DNA of 64,000 nt from Diplonema papillatum (GCA_030068145.1 JAPJBO010000116.1:248001-312000); one strand, 5' to 3'; counted from the first letter of the stretch, positions 54,401 through 63,744 are shown. The notes: generated from the sequence alone by a model not told the origin. Made by a program: numbers and translations.

Positions 54401-57400
54401 GCTGGGCTGACGCTGGGCTGACGCTGGGCTGACGCTGGTCTGACGCTGGGCTGACGCTGGTCTGACGCTGGGCTGACGCTGGTCTGACGCTGGGCTGACG
54501 CTGGGCTGACGCTGGGCTGACGCTGGGCTGACGCTGGTCTGACGCTGGTCTGACGCTGGTCTGACGCTGGTCTGACGCTGGTCTGACGCTGGTCTGACGC
54601 TGGTCTGACGCTGGTCTGACGCTGGGCTGACGCTGGTCTGACGCTGGGCTGACGCTGGGCTGACGCTGGGCTGACGCTGGTCTGACGCTGGGCTGACGCT
54701 GGTCTGACGCTGGGCTGACGCTGGTCTGACGCTGGGCTGACGCTGGGCTGACGCTGGGCTGACGCTGGGCTGACGCTGGTCTGACGCTGGTCTGACGCTG
54801 GTCTGACGCTGGTCTGACGCTGGTCTGACGCTGGTCTGACGCTGGTCTGACGCTGGTCTGACGCTGGTCTGACGCTGGTCTGACGCTGGTCTGACGCTGG
54901 TCTGACGCTAGTCTAACGCTAGTCTGACTTCAGTTCTGTTTGTAGCCAGTGGCACGAGGTTTGGGAAAGAATCAAGGCTGCCATACTTGCTGGAAGAGTG
55001 AGACGACAAAGGCTGCGGTCGGCTGGCTGATTCCGAGCGGGAAGATGATGCATTGGATCATGTACAACCAGAGGATGTACACCGAGAGCCTGAATGTGTG
55101 TAGCGTTTTTTAAGGTTCAAAGGTCCGGTATTAGTAGAGTTTCCGGTTGACCACCGGGGCTGGGAGTCGGGTAGTGAGTGGGGGGTGTTGACATATGAGA
55201 CGATGCCAAAATCTCCCCTCCCTTTGCTAATGGTACATCCTTCTCGTATTGCGTTTACTGGCACCGTCTGCTGTTTCGTCTTCACGGTCGCGTGATGCAA
55301 AAATCGAAGGTAGAAAAGTCAGGCAGCGATGCTGGTGTGTTTGTCACAATCGTATGTACCCGGGCAAGTACAATACTTCCATCCTTATACCCGGACAAGT
55401 ACAATACAAACACAATCTGATGTGTTCGTCGCTTACACCACCGTGTGTTGTTTTCTCAGGACTTCGGCCTGTTGTGCTTGTGTGTCTTGTCGCGTAGGGG
55501 TAGACCCGCATGACCTCACGTCCGTTCAACGCGTGGTTCGGTAGTTACAGCACTTGGGATCCCTTCTGTTCTTTGTCTGGCAGCATCGTCGAGCATTTCC
55601 TTCCGAGCTGGTGGTGGCGCTGATGTAAAAGAATACCTGGGGAGGGAAATGTTCTCCGTGCCCCCGAATATGGGCAGCTCAATAGTGAGGAAGGAAAACG
55701 ATTTGTACATCCACCACGTGAGCATGACGAACGTCACGATGGTGAAGATGAGGTAGTTGTTGAGGTTCCTCGTATCGAGGCAGAAGGCCACGAGGCAAGA
55801 CGTTCCCAGCGCGGCCATGCACACCGCGAAGCGCGGAAAGCCCGCTGCACTGCAGAAGCAGACGGCCGCCACGATGCTGAAGAGCAGAATTCCGCACCAC
55901 CGCGCGGCCCGCGTCATGTCCGACTGCTGCCTCTCCGCCAGGTCTGTCCCCCAGTAAATGACAGCGCTTCCGCAGTACGCCGCGATCGACACCAGGATGA
56001 CGTTGAACGGCGGCGCAACACCTGTTTTGGTTTGGAGTGAAAGTTCGCTTTGGAACTCCAGGGGGTTCCAGAGTGAGTTCACTGAAACTCCCGCGTTTTA
56101 GCGTTTATTGTCGTTTAGAGGTTCGGTGTTTTAGAGTGAAGAGTTCACTGAAACTCCCGCGTTTTAGAGTGAAGAGTTCACTGAAGAGTTAACTGAAACT
56201 CCCGCGTTTTAGCGTTTATTGTGGTTTAGAGGTTCGGTGTTTTAGAGTGAAGAGTTTACTGAAGAGTTAACTGAAACTCCCGCGTTTTAGAGTGAAGAGT
56301 TCACTGAAACTCCCGCGTTTTAGCGTTTATTGTGGTTTAGAGGTTCGGTGTTTTAGAGTGAAGAGTTTACTGAAGAGTTAACTGAAACTCCCGCGTTTTA
56401 GAGTGAAGAGTTCACTGAAACTCCCGCGTTTTAGCGTTTATTGTGGTTTAGAGGTTCGGTGTTTTAGAGTGAAGAGTTTACTGAAGAGTTAACTGAAACT
56501 CCCGCGTTTTAGAGTGAAGAGTTCACTGAAACTCCCGCGTTTTAGCGTTTATTGTGGTTTAGAGGTTCGGTGTTTTAGAGTGAAGAGTTTACTGAAGAGT
56601 TAACTGAAACTCCCGCGTTTTAGAGTGAAGAGTTCACTGAAACTCCCGCGTTTTAGCGTTTATTGTGGTTTAGAGGTTCGGTGTTTTAGAGTGAAGAGTT
56701 TACTGAAGAGTTAACTGAAACTCCCGCGTTTTAGAGTGAAGAGTTCACTGAAACTCCCGCGTTTTAGCGTTTATTGTGGTTTAGAGGTTCGGTGTTTTAG
56801 AGTGAAGAGTTTACTGAAGAGTTAACTGAAACTCCCGCGTTTTAGAGTGAAGAGTTCACTGAAACTCCCGCGTTTTAGCGTTTATTGTGGTTTAGAGGTT
56901 CGGTGTTTTAGAGTGAAGAGTTTACTGAAGAGTTCACTGAAACTCCCGCGTTTTAGAGTGAAGAGTTCACTGAAACTCCCGCGTTTTAGAGTGAAGAGTT
57001 CACTGAAACTCCCGCGTTTTAGAGTGAAGAGTTCACTGAAACTCCCGCGTTTTAGAGTGAAGAGTTCACTGAAGAGTTTACTGAAACTCCCGCGTTTTAG
57101 AGTGAAGAGTTCACTGAAACTCCCGCGTTTTAGCGTTTATTTTGGTTTAGAGGTTCGGTGTTGTAGAGTGAAGAGTTTACTGAAGAGTTAACTGAAACTC
57201 CCGCGTTTTAGAGTGAAGAGTTCACTGAAACTCCCGCGTTTTAGCGTTTATTGTGGTTTAGAGGTTCGGTGTTTTAGAGTGAAGAGTTCACTGAAACTCC
57301 CGCGTTTTAGAGTGAAGAGTTCACTGAAGAGTTTACTGAAACTCCCGCGTTTTAGAGTGAAGAGTTCACTGAAACTCCCGCGTTTTAGCGTTTATTGTGG

Positions 57401-60400
57401 TTTAGAGGTTCGGTGTTTTAGAGTGAAGAGTTTACTGAAGAGTTAACTGAAACTCTCGCGTTTTAGAGTGAAGAGTTCACTGAAACTCCCGCGTTTTAGA
57501 GTGAAGAGTTCTGTGAAGAGTTTACTGAAACTCCCGCGTTTTAGCGTTTATTTTTTTTTAGAGGTTCGGTGTTTTAGAGTGAAGAGTTTACTGAAGAGTT
57601 CACTGAAACTCCCGCGTTTTAGAGTGAAGAGTTCACTGAAACTCCCGCGTTTTAGAGTGAAGAGTTCACTGAAACTCCCGCGTTTTAGAGTGAAGAGTTC
57701 ACTGAAACTCCCGCGTTTTAGAGTGAAGAGTTCACTGAAACTCCCGCGTTTTAGCGTTTATTTTGGTTTAGAGGTTCGGTGTTTTAGAGTGAAGAGTTTA
57801 CTGAAGAGTTCACTGAAACTCCCGCGTTTTAGAGTGAAGAGTTCACTGAAACTCCCGCGTTTTAGAGTGAAGAGTTCACTGAAACTCCCGCGTTTTAGAG
57901 TGAAGAGTTCACTGAAACTCCCGCGTTTTAGAGTGAAGAGTTCACTGAAACTCCCGCGTTTTAGAGTGAAGAGTTCACTGAAACTCCCGCGTTTTAGAGT
58001 GAAGAGTTCACTGAAACTCCCGCGTTTTAGAGTGAAGAGTTTACTGAAACTCCCGCGTTTTAGAGTGAAGAGTTCACTGAAACTCCCGCGTTTTAGAGTG
58101 AAGAGTTTACTGAAGAGTTAACTGAAACTCCCGCGTTTTAGAGTGAAGAGTTCACTGAAACTCCCGCGTTTTAGCGTTTATTTTGGTTTAGAGGTTCGGT
58201 GTTGTAGAGTGAAGAGTTTACTGAAGAGTTAACTGAAACTCCCGCGTTTTAGAGTGAAGAGTTCACTGAAACTCCCGCGTTTTAGCGTTTATTGTGGTTT
58301 AGAGGTTCGGTGTTTTAGAGTGAAGAGTTCACTGAAACTCCCGCGTTTTAGAGTGAAGAGTTCACTGAAGAGTTTACTGAAACTCCCGCGTTTTAGAGTG
58401 AAGAGTTCACTGAAACTCCCGCTTAGAGGTTCGGTGTTTTAGAGTGAAGAGTTTACTGAAGAGTTAACTGAAACTCCCGCGTTTTAGAGTGAAGAGTTCA
58501 CTGAAACTCCCGCGTTTTAGAGTGAAGAGTTCACTGAAGAGTTTACTGAAACTCCCGCGTTTTAGAGTGAAGAGTTCACTGAAACTCCCGCGTTTTAGCG
58601 TTTATTGTGGTTTAGAGGTTCGGTGTTTTAGAGTGAAGAGTTTACTGAAACTCCCGCGTTTTAGAGTGAAGAGTTCACTGAAACTCCCGCGTTTTAGAGT
58701 GAAGAGTTCACTGAAGAGTTTACTGAAACTCCCGCGTTTTAGAGTGAAGAGTTCACTGAAACTCCCGCGTTTTAGCGTTTATTTTGGTTTAGAGGTTCGG
58801 TGTTTTAGAGTGAAGAGTTCACTGAAACTCCCGCGTTTTAGCGTTTATTTTGGTTTAGAGGTTCGGTGTTTTAGAGTGAAGAGTTCACTGAAACTCCCGC
58901 GTTTTAGCGTTTATTTTGGTTTAGAGGTTCGGTGTTTTAGAGTGAAGAGCTGACTGAAACTCCCGCGTTTTAGAGTGAAGAGCTCGCTTGAAATTCCTGG
59001 GGGTTCAGAGTGAAAGTTTGCTTAAGGATCTGGGGGTTGAGGGTCTCCGGGCGACCATCGTCCATGCTTCTGCAATTCCCATTGACTATCGCGTCTGGCC
59101 GTTCCAAAAGGGTTCCTTTAAGGTGGCGTATTCTGGTATGCTTCTCGTGTCTGTGGTATCTCTGTGTGCAACAATTAACTCTAAAAAATACTCGAGGGGC
59201 TGCCTTGTGCTTACTTCGAAGGAGGCTAGACGGGGAGAAACAATACAACCACAACGTGGGTCTTTTTTGTTGAACACTTTCGCCCGCCACTGAACCCAGA
59301 TTCACCTATGTTTCGTGTGGGCTACAGCACATTTACCTCCTTTGATATTTTGCAGCTGGCAGCCTCCTCAAGTATTTCCTACAAAGCAGGTGCTTATACA
59401 ACCACCTTTCTGCTGTGAGGTTTCCAACTTGACATATTCGTTCTAGTAATTCTTCGTTGAACGCTTTGCCCTGTACGTTTATTTCTTGGTACAGGGCGCA
59501 AGGAAACGCCGTGGATGGCCTGTTACGCGTTCTTATTTCCTCCAACATTGCAGGTTTGGTTAAAAAAAAAAAGCCAGTCCACACGATTATCGTCCAAAGA
59601 CAATACACATTTTTGCTTAGACAAAAGTGGGGTTGGCTCGAACAGAGGCTATTCACAATGCATGCGCATAGGCTGCTTTTACGCTGATAATAGTCTCCTC
59701 CTTGGTATGCGTCTCGTGCTGCAAATAGCTCCACTCTCTGTGCCGCTGCGTAAAAGGGTAAGTAGAAAACGAACCAACTGTTAATGATCTTCGTGTGTTT
59801 GCCACATTTCCATCGTGGCGCCTCAGGACAGTAGTATATCATTAGTCGGTTAATACTAATCTTCTAAGACTAGCGTCTTATACGACAAAAAAAGACAGGC
59901 GCTTCGTTTTGTTTGTGCGTGCCGGTTGATCGTTTTCCCGCTTGTATTTACCCTGTGTGTATTCAGGTAAGGAATTCTGATCAACCACCAAAACACGCTG
60001 CCTACGTCTTTTTAGCCTGCACAATACATTGAAGGGCAACCCACAAGATTGTTAGTACTAAAAAACAGGGGTGGACACACCTGCGAGGAGGTGGGCGAAC
60101 CTTCCGAAGACGACGCGGTAGATAAGCCAGTGCAGCACCGTCAGGTACGCAGCTACGAGGATGATCCCGCGGACTGACCTGAGGTTCAGGATGTCGTCTG
60201 CCGTCGGGCGGTCGCCGTACGCGTTGCGGTACAGGAACCACAGCGAGTCTCTCGGCTTGTAGAACAGGTACAACATCGGCCCGAGGACGAGAGTCATCAG
60301 GTTCAGGAAGACGAGCATGGACAGCGGCTCCTTGAAGTTGATGATGAGTTCGAGCGCCACAGGGAGGCAGAATGTGAACAGCGTGAACAGGAACGCCTCC

Positions 60401-61356
60401 GGCTTGCCGTTGATGTATTCCTCCCGCCTCGCGTCAGGCGACAAAGAGGCTTTGAACGCGCTCTTTTTGAGCGTGTAGAACACCTTGTGCAACCCGCAGA
60501 GGATCACCGTGAAGTAAAACGGCGCGGTCTGACTCCCGATCAGACTCACCAACGTCGTGAAGATCAACGGCAGGCACACAAACGGCGACAACCCCAGAAG
60601 AATACGCTCCGCCGCCAGCGCGAGCTCGGGCACCTGTAGTTGCAGCCACTTGAACTGGATCGACGCGCAGACTCCGAGCACGAACAGGTACAAACTCGCG
60701 TTCAACAGCAGGAAAACGTTGAGCCACGAGGTGAAAAGGAGGTGCACGTTGCTGAAATACAGCCCGAGCCACACTCCGCCGATGCACAGCCAAGCTGACA
60801 GAAGCGTCATGCGCTTGCTGTTCGTGTAGTCGAAGATGTACGTCGTAACCAAGCCTACCAACAGGGTGGCGAGGACGTTTCGCCCTGAAATGGCAAGGAC
60901 GGGGAGAAGGCACGAGAGCAGCAGCACGCTCAATTCCGGGATGAAGTTGAGGTACGCCGGCGCGAACTCAACGCGGAACCGAGCTTGGCCGTCGGTGGGT
61001 GGGGCTGAGCCGTCGGCGGAGCCCTGGCGCGTGAAATACTCCTCCGTGCGCACCTTTTTCCTCGCGGTCAGCCCAGGCGGCTGCTGCTTGAGGGTTGCCT
61101 CAACGGACACGGGCTCCCCCGTCATCTGCTTGTGCGTGTGCACCAGGTGCTGGATGGCCTGCGACACGTTGTGTGCGAGGATCTTCTTCTCCTGCTCTTG
61201 CTGGTACACTTCGGAGCTGCCCTCCACCTCGGCGGGGGCGCCCGCCGCTGCGGGCCGCGGAGGCCCCCCTTGCCACGCCGGCGGCGCGCCGGGAGGCGGC
61301 GGCATGGTGGCGTTTCTCTGCTGCTGCGCTTGCGCCTGCCAAGGCGGCCGATCCAT
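40993..61356 (-). CDS. Large polytopic membrane protein, eight exons (1191 aa, about 30 TM segments)
   Basis: Exons: 61356-60081, 56021-55637, 55089-54987, 48987-48838, 47714-47368, 45600-44440, 43198-43167 and 41114-40993. All seven introns are GT-AG, all phases agree and the total is 1192 codons with TGA. Residues 1-135 are soluble (Pro/Gln-rich start, then helical). From about 140 to the end I count about 30 hydrophobic stretches, for example LSVLLLSCLLPVLAIS, ANLVLCFFLTAFMGSVVM, YLLISLVFGLIVLCI and a last helix IIYIAGVAVISLHVVV. It must be an integral membrane protein. I do not recognise the family and see no transporter or enzyme motif. Exons 1-6 are well supported; exons 7 and 8 are short and rest on phase and hydrophobicity. 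Introns total about 17 kb, almost all repeats. An E5 element starts 34 nt upstream of the ATG. Confidence 0.75.
41471..42460 (+). repeat. 171-bp tandem repeat, six copies, in intron 7
   Basis: GAGCAGGCTTAGTCGGG-type unit starts fall at 41471, 41644, 41815, 41986, 42157 and 42330. Middle units are almost identical; outer ones are diverged. Confidence 0.85.
42461..43166. other. Intron 7 remainder, nothing recognised
   Basis: Includes a partial E5 copy (about 42478-42510). Other frames are short. Confidence 0.4.
43167..43198 (-). CDS. Membrane protein exon 7 (micro-exon, 32 nt)
   Basis: Acceptor CCCTCAG, donor GTACTT; encodes SRDYFHSFIF and joins exons 6 and 8 in phase. If it were not spliced out at 43167, the frame would stop at 43084, an alternative shorter C-terminus. 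Confidence 0.5.
43222..43350 (+). repeat. Family-8 dispersed repeat in intron 6
   Basis: Shares GTGCTCAACACCGC, CCGTCTGCGCCGTGTTTCGG and GAGTGTCTGCAGA with 24973-25085. Confidence 0.55.
43911..44212 (+). repeat. Family-1 element in intron 6
   Basis: A full-length copy ending in GCGCTTCTGTAAAA and a run of A. It lies antisense to the host gene, in the middle of the intron rather than at a splice site. Confidence 0.75.
44303..44407 (+). repeat. Family-4 A-tailed element near the exon-6 donor
   Basis: TTTTGTTCATCTAACGGGAG to TTGTTAGACAC plus an A-run; a second copy at 45938-46028 runs directly into a family-3 copy. The A-tail points at the donor. Confidence 0.65.
44440..45600 (-). CDS. Membrane protein exon 6 (residues 754-1141)
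   Basis: The largest downstream exon, 1161 nt, with about eleven TM segments. Acceptor TTACGCAG, donor GTATGC. A family-4 element with its A-run lies about 35 nt past the donor. Confidence 0.8.
45680..45757 (-). mobile_element. LINE 3' end with (TC)n tail in intron 5 of the membrane gene
   Basis: About 80 bp of the same LINE 3' UTR, with its pyrimidine tail pointing toward the acceptor of exon 6 at 45600. The ORF part is missing. Confidence 0.55.
45938..46206 (+). repeat. Nested family-4 and family-3 retroposon copies in intron 5
   Basis: The family-4 copy (45938-46028) ends ACACAAAA and joins family 3 (46028-46206), which ends GCATGTGGCTAAATAAAA. Confidence 0.6.
46461..47213 (+). repeat. 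Family-10 element split by an insertion
   Basis: The left part (46461-46532) begins AATACTCGAGGGGCTGCC; the right part (about 47085-47213) ends in its inverse, GGTAGCCTCCTCAAGTATTT. E5 and other sequence lie between them. The ends resemble those of family 1, so the two families seem related. Confidence 0.55.
46533..46588 (+). repeat. E5 element inside the split family-10 element
   Basis: A clear E5 copy in the same orientation as all others. Confidence 0.6.
47213..47353 (+). repeat. Family-3 A-tailed copy abutting the exon-5 donor
   Basis: 141 bp, ending GCATGTGGCTA and about 14 A. The next bases on the minus strand before it are the donor of exon 5, 13 nt away. Confidence 0.7.
47368..47714 (-). 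CDS. Membrane protein exon 5 (residues 639-754)
   Basis: The acceptor ends CCCACACAG in a CA-rich run contributed by a family-6 repeat. Four TM segments with a basic loop (ESVEKRRRSS). The donor GTACGT is followed by T-runs and an antisense family-3 element. Confidence 0.8.
47717..47890 (+). repeat. Family-6 element providing the exon-5 acceptor region
   Basis: Begins in a GT-run and continues with AACCCCTG, ATACAGCCCAGAC and TTAGGCTTCCTGCTT-like blocks also seen at 48448-48620 and 62707-62870. On the gene strand its CA-run ends at the acceptor. Confidence 0.6.
47879..48352 (+). repeat. 26-bp tandem repeat in intron 4
   Basis: About 17 copies of GCACAGCATGGCCTATGTGC-based units. Longer units contain an extra CTAGC. 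Confidence 0.85.
48447..48475 (+). repeat. Short (GT)n run
   Basis: About 14 GT repeats at the head of a family-6 copy in intron 4. Confidence 0.9.
48838..48987 (-). CDS. Membrane protein exon 4 (residues 589-638)
   Basis: Acceptor CACACAG, donor GTATGTGC; exactly 50 codons (FYCVIGTTLWGMYFTHT then a basic loop). Phase 0 both sides. Confidence 0.75.
49116..49315 (+). repeat. 18-bp tandem array at the left end of the TIR element
   Basis: Units of GGTAGGCGCATGGTAGGC, related to the TIR-proximal sequence. Confidence 0.85.
49660..50262 (+). repeat. 16-bp tandem array, about 37 copies
   Basis: Nearly invariant CAGGTATCTGAGTAAG units, with diverged 18-bp variants at the right. Each unit holds an AGGTAT donor-like string in plus orientation. 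Confidence 0.9.
50396..50860 (-). mobile_element. Degraded LINE 3' end inside the 1.9-kb TIR element
   Basis: A frameshifted relative of the LINE at 4466. One frame keeps a segment matching the LAAAIGR motif, another ends RRNDLRPS, and the 3' UTR follows without a clear TC tail. It lies inside the inverted-repeat element 49097-51022. Confidence 0.5.
51150..54930 (+). repeat. 3.7-kb satellite of an 11-bp unit in intron 3 of the membrane gene
   Basis: About 335 copies of CTGACGCTGGK, where K is G or T, with diverged edges (GACGTTAGTCT). Runs of all-T or all-G units alternate with zones of regular T-G-G order (33-bp higher-order repeat, about 51700-52380) and T-G order (22 bp, about 53990-54140). 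TGA in each unit closes the plus-strand frames. It is unrelated in sequence to the 11-bp satellite of Prp3. Confidence 0.95.
54987..55089 (-). CDS. Membrane protein exon 3 (residues 554-588)
   Basis: Acceptor CATTCAG, donor GTATGG; 34 hydrophobic residues (YILWLYMIQCIIFPLGIS) ending FQQ at a codon boundary. Confidence 0.7.
55100..55155 (+). repeat. E5-type element near exon-3 acceptor
   Basis: A diverged copy (GGTCCGGTATTAGTAGAG, TTTCCGGTTGACC) starting about 10-20 nt upstream of exon 3. Confidence 0.45.
55395..55636 (+). repeat. Family-1 element abutting the exon-2 donor (intron 2)
   Basis: The A-run end of the element lies 6 nt inside the intron. This is the same arrangement as in Prp3 intron 4. 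The full intron is 547 bp. Confidence 0.7.
55637..56021 (-). CDS. Membrane protein exon 2 (residues 426-554)
   Basis: Acceptor CAAAACAG; four TM segments (SIAAYCGSAVIYWG, FTIVTFVMLTWWMYKS). Donor GTATTC is followed immediately by TTTT and a family-1 element. Confidence 0.75.
56034..59063 (+). repeat. 3-kb satellite expanded from the E5 element (33-bp unit, 111-bp higher-order unit)
   Basis: The basic unit, AGAGTGAAGAGTTCACTGAA plus 13 bases, is 33 bp long. A 111-bp higher-order unit marked by GCGTTTATTGTGGTTTAGAG repeats at 56212, 56323, 56434, 56545, 56656, 56767 and 56878. Typical single E5 sequences lie at both edges (56034-56070 and 59007-59063), so the array arose within an E5 copy. It occupies intron 1 of the membrane gene and starts 12 nt upstream of the exon-2 acceptor. 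Confidence 0.85.
59186..59399 (+). repeat. Family-10 element in intron 1
   Basis: About 210 bp bounded by AATACTCGAGGGGCTGCC and the inverse-like GGCAGCCTCCTCAAGTATT, then CAAAGCAGGTGCTTATACAA. A further, inverse partial copy is at 63745-63886. Confidence 0.65.
59570..59680 (+). repeat. Fragment of the tRNA-derived element
   Basis: Matches 7037-7113 (AAAGTGGGGTTGGCTCGAA) without the tRNA-like part. Confidence 0.55.
59940..60066 (+). repeat. Family-2 element abutting the exon-1 donor
   Basis: Ends GATTGTTAGTACTAAAAAA, 15 nt from the donor on the opposite strand. Related copies form part of the Cys-rich tandem units. Confidence 0.7.
60081..61356 (-). CDS. Membrane protein exon 1 (residues 1-425)
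   Basis: ATG at 61356; about nine TM segments. It ends one base into a Gly codon at donor GTGTGTCC, beyond which a T-run and a family-2 element begin. Confidence 0.8.
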
Positions 61357-61389
61357 CGTTGCTTACGCCCCCTTTGTTTTTGCTGTTTT

Positions 61390-61422
61390 CGGGGTTTTAA
61401 AGTCTCCGGGTGACCTTCGTCG
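61390..61422 (+). promoter_or_regulatory. E5 element upstream of the membrane-protein start codon
   Basis: The E5 core (GGGGTTTTAAAGTCTCCGGG) starts 34 nt upstream of the ATG and continues into the long form to about 61530. Role inferred from position. Confidence 0.35.
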
Positions 61423-61533
61423 TTAAGGGAAGATATTCTTTGTGCTCTGAGTGTCGTAAGAGTGGTGGTTACATGAGGTAAGAGGATCGGTGGGTACCTT
61501 GGTCGTTGGTCATTGGTGGTTTCTGTTATTGTG

Positions 61534-62267
61534 GTTTAGAGGTTCGGTGTTTTAGGGTCTCCGGTTGACCATTGAGGCTGTGATGCGGGTAGTATGAGGG
61601 ATGTAGGTATGATTACACACGGCTAGCCAAGTTTGTAAGTGTTGCGACCGACACCAAGAAGAAATTCGTTTTGATTTTTTTCCTACTTGGAAACTGGAAA
61701 TTGCAAACGGAGAAAATCTCAGTTTACTGTCTATGCGATGCCTCTCATGCATGATGCTAGCTCTCATAAAGTCTTCTTCAAGAAGAAGATGTTGATTGGG
61801 AAATAAATGCAGAAATGGTAAGACAGCATCCAAGGGTATGAAACCTTGAAACCTTGAGGACCCCTCTATGCCTGCTGTATTTCACAGTACGCAATATATT
61901 GCGTTCTAAGTTCCAACTAACACGGTGCCTCGCGTTACACCACGGTCTATCAGGTCCACCTCTATGCCTGGTGCTAGACAGGTACAAAACTGAGCCGAAA
62001 AAGCAAGCGAAACATATCAGCTGTTGAGAGGTTGTTCTTATGGTCTTCTTTAAAATTTCTTTTTTTCCTTCTTCATTTTCTCGTTTTTTTTTTCTTCTTC
62101 TTTTCTTCTTTCGTTTCTTTCTTGTTCTTAGTTTTGTTTCTTCCTGCAGTGAACTCGTCGTCTTATACTTGCCGCCCCCCCTTGAGCGGCGCGGCCTTCC
62201 CTTTTCGTGAGTACGAGTGTTGCCAGGGATACCGGCTGCAAGGGAGTCAAGCATTTTCGTCGTTATG
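61534..62267. other. No gene recognised
   Basis: An E5-type copy (61534-61571), a repeat with CTCATGCATGATGCTAGC (about 61743, shared with 43408), and a T/C-rich tract (62047-62135). Confidence 0.45.
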
Positions 62268-62580
62268 AGAGTGAAAAGTTCGCTTGAAACTCCGGGGTTT
62301 TAAAGTCTCCGGGTGACCTTCGTCGTTAAGGGAAGATATTCTTTGTGCTCTGAGTGTCGTAAGAGTGGTGGTTTACACGAGGTAAGAGGATCGGTGGGTA
62401 CCTTGGTCGTTGGTCAGTGGTGGTTTCGGCCATTGTCCACATACCCTACTTACGGTAGGCCCTCCTCAGTATGGTGACGCAGTAGGTGACTGTCTGTCTT
62501 CTTGGTACCGTCTGACCGTCTCTTTCGTGTATTTGTGGTGCTGCTTATGGTTTGCGCAGGTTGAATATCTGTAACGTTAT
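62268..62580 (+). repeat. Long form of the E5 element, second copy
   Basis: Matches 40098-40380 along its length; same orientation. Confidence 0.7.
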
Positions 62581-62706
62581 TACTAAGAGGCCAAGTTCCT
62601 TCAGTGGGACGATCCCCCAAACCGCCCCTTGCGGCAAGTTTCCTGCCCCCGCCAGTGGCAAGGTGGCAGCGCAGGTATCCCTGGGCCGACATAACTCAGC
62701 ACGGGA

Positions 62707-62870
62707 CATGTGTGTGTGAGTGGAATTCAATGATGGGTAACCCCTGACGCGGAGTATAGCCCAGGTTTTCAGCTACTATACGTTACGGCTGAAGCTCCCT
62801 GCCGGCTGCTCGTGGTGGCCACGCGCTGTTCGGAATCGTAGCCTCGATTGGTTTAGGCTTCCTGCTTCGT
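62707..62870 (+). repeat. Family-6 element
   Basis: Begins GTGTGTGTGAGTGGAATTCA and shares blocks with 47717-47890 and 48448-48620. A long GT-run follows. Confidence 0.6.
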
Positions 62871-62896
62871 GCCCCGGGTGATGCTGGTCGCAGCAT

Positions 62897-63181
<285 letters not shown>

Positions 63182-63429
63182 GACCGACTGAGGCGAGCAA
63201 TTACACCTTGCCCCAGGACTGACCCATGTTCAATTGCTGTTGACACGTGGAAACCTTCTCCACTTCGGCCTATTCAATGTTCTCCATTGAATATTCGCTA
63301 CTGCGACCAAGATCTGCACTCACCCACGCCTGTGGGCGGCACTGCCTGATGGAAGCTGGTCCGCAGAACGAGACCTTTTTCGACGAAGTTTTGCTCGAGA
63401 TCAGCTCCGATGGAGAGAACGGCGCAAAA

Positions 63430-63545
63430 TAGACCTGGGAATGCGACAGCGAGATGTGCGGAGCATGATGCGCCTCGGTGCTGAGCATGCAAAAGGCGAC
63501 GGCTACCCCCGGTGACATGCGCTCCATAACGACTTCCAGGCACCG
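63430..63545 (-). repeat. Dispersed repeat, inverse of 48349-48425
   Basis: GAGCATGATGCGCCTCGGTG and AAAGGCGACGGCTACCCCC match the end of the 26-bp array region in inverse orientation. Confidence 0.6.
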
Positions 63546-63744
63546 GCTAGACTCCCCACACTGGGCCCGCAGACTTCGGTCACCTCTACCCAGAGAATGC
63601 ACGCGCATACCTACGCGCCTGTCCGTATAGGAGGACGCCAGGCGATGTTGGTGGATGGGTTCAAACCTGAGGGCGCGACGGGTCTCAACCGAGGCTATTG
63701 GAGTGCTTCGGGCGCAAATAAACCCCCAGGAAAAAATCGACTTT

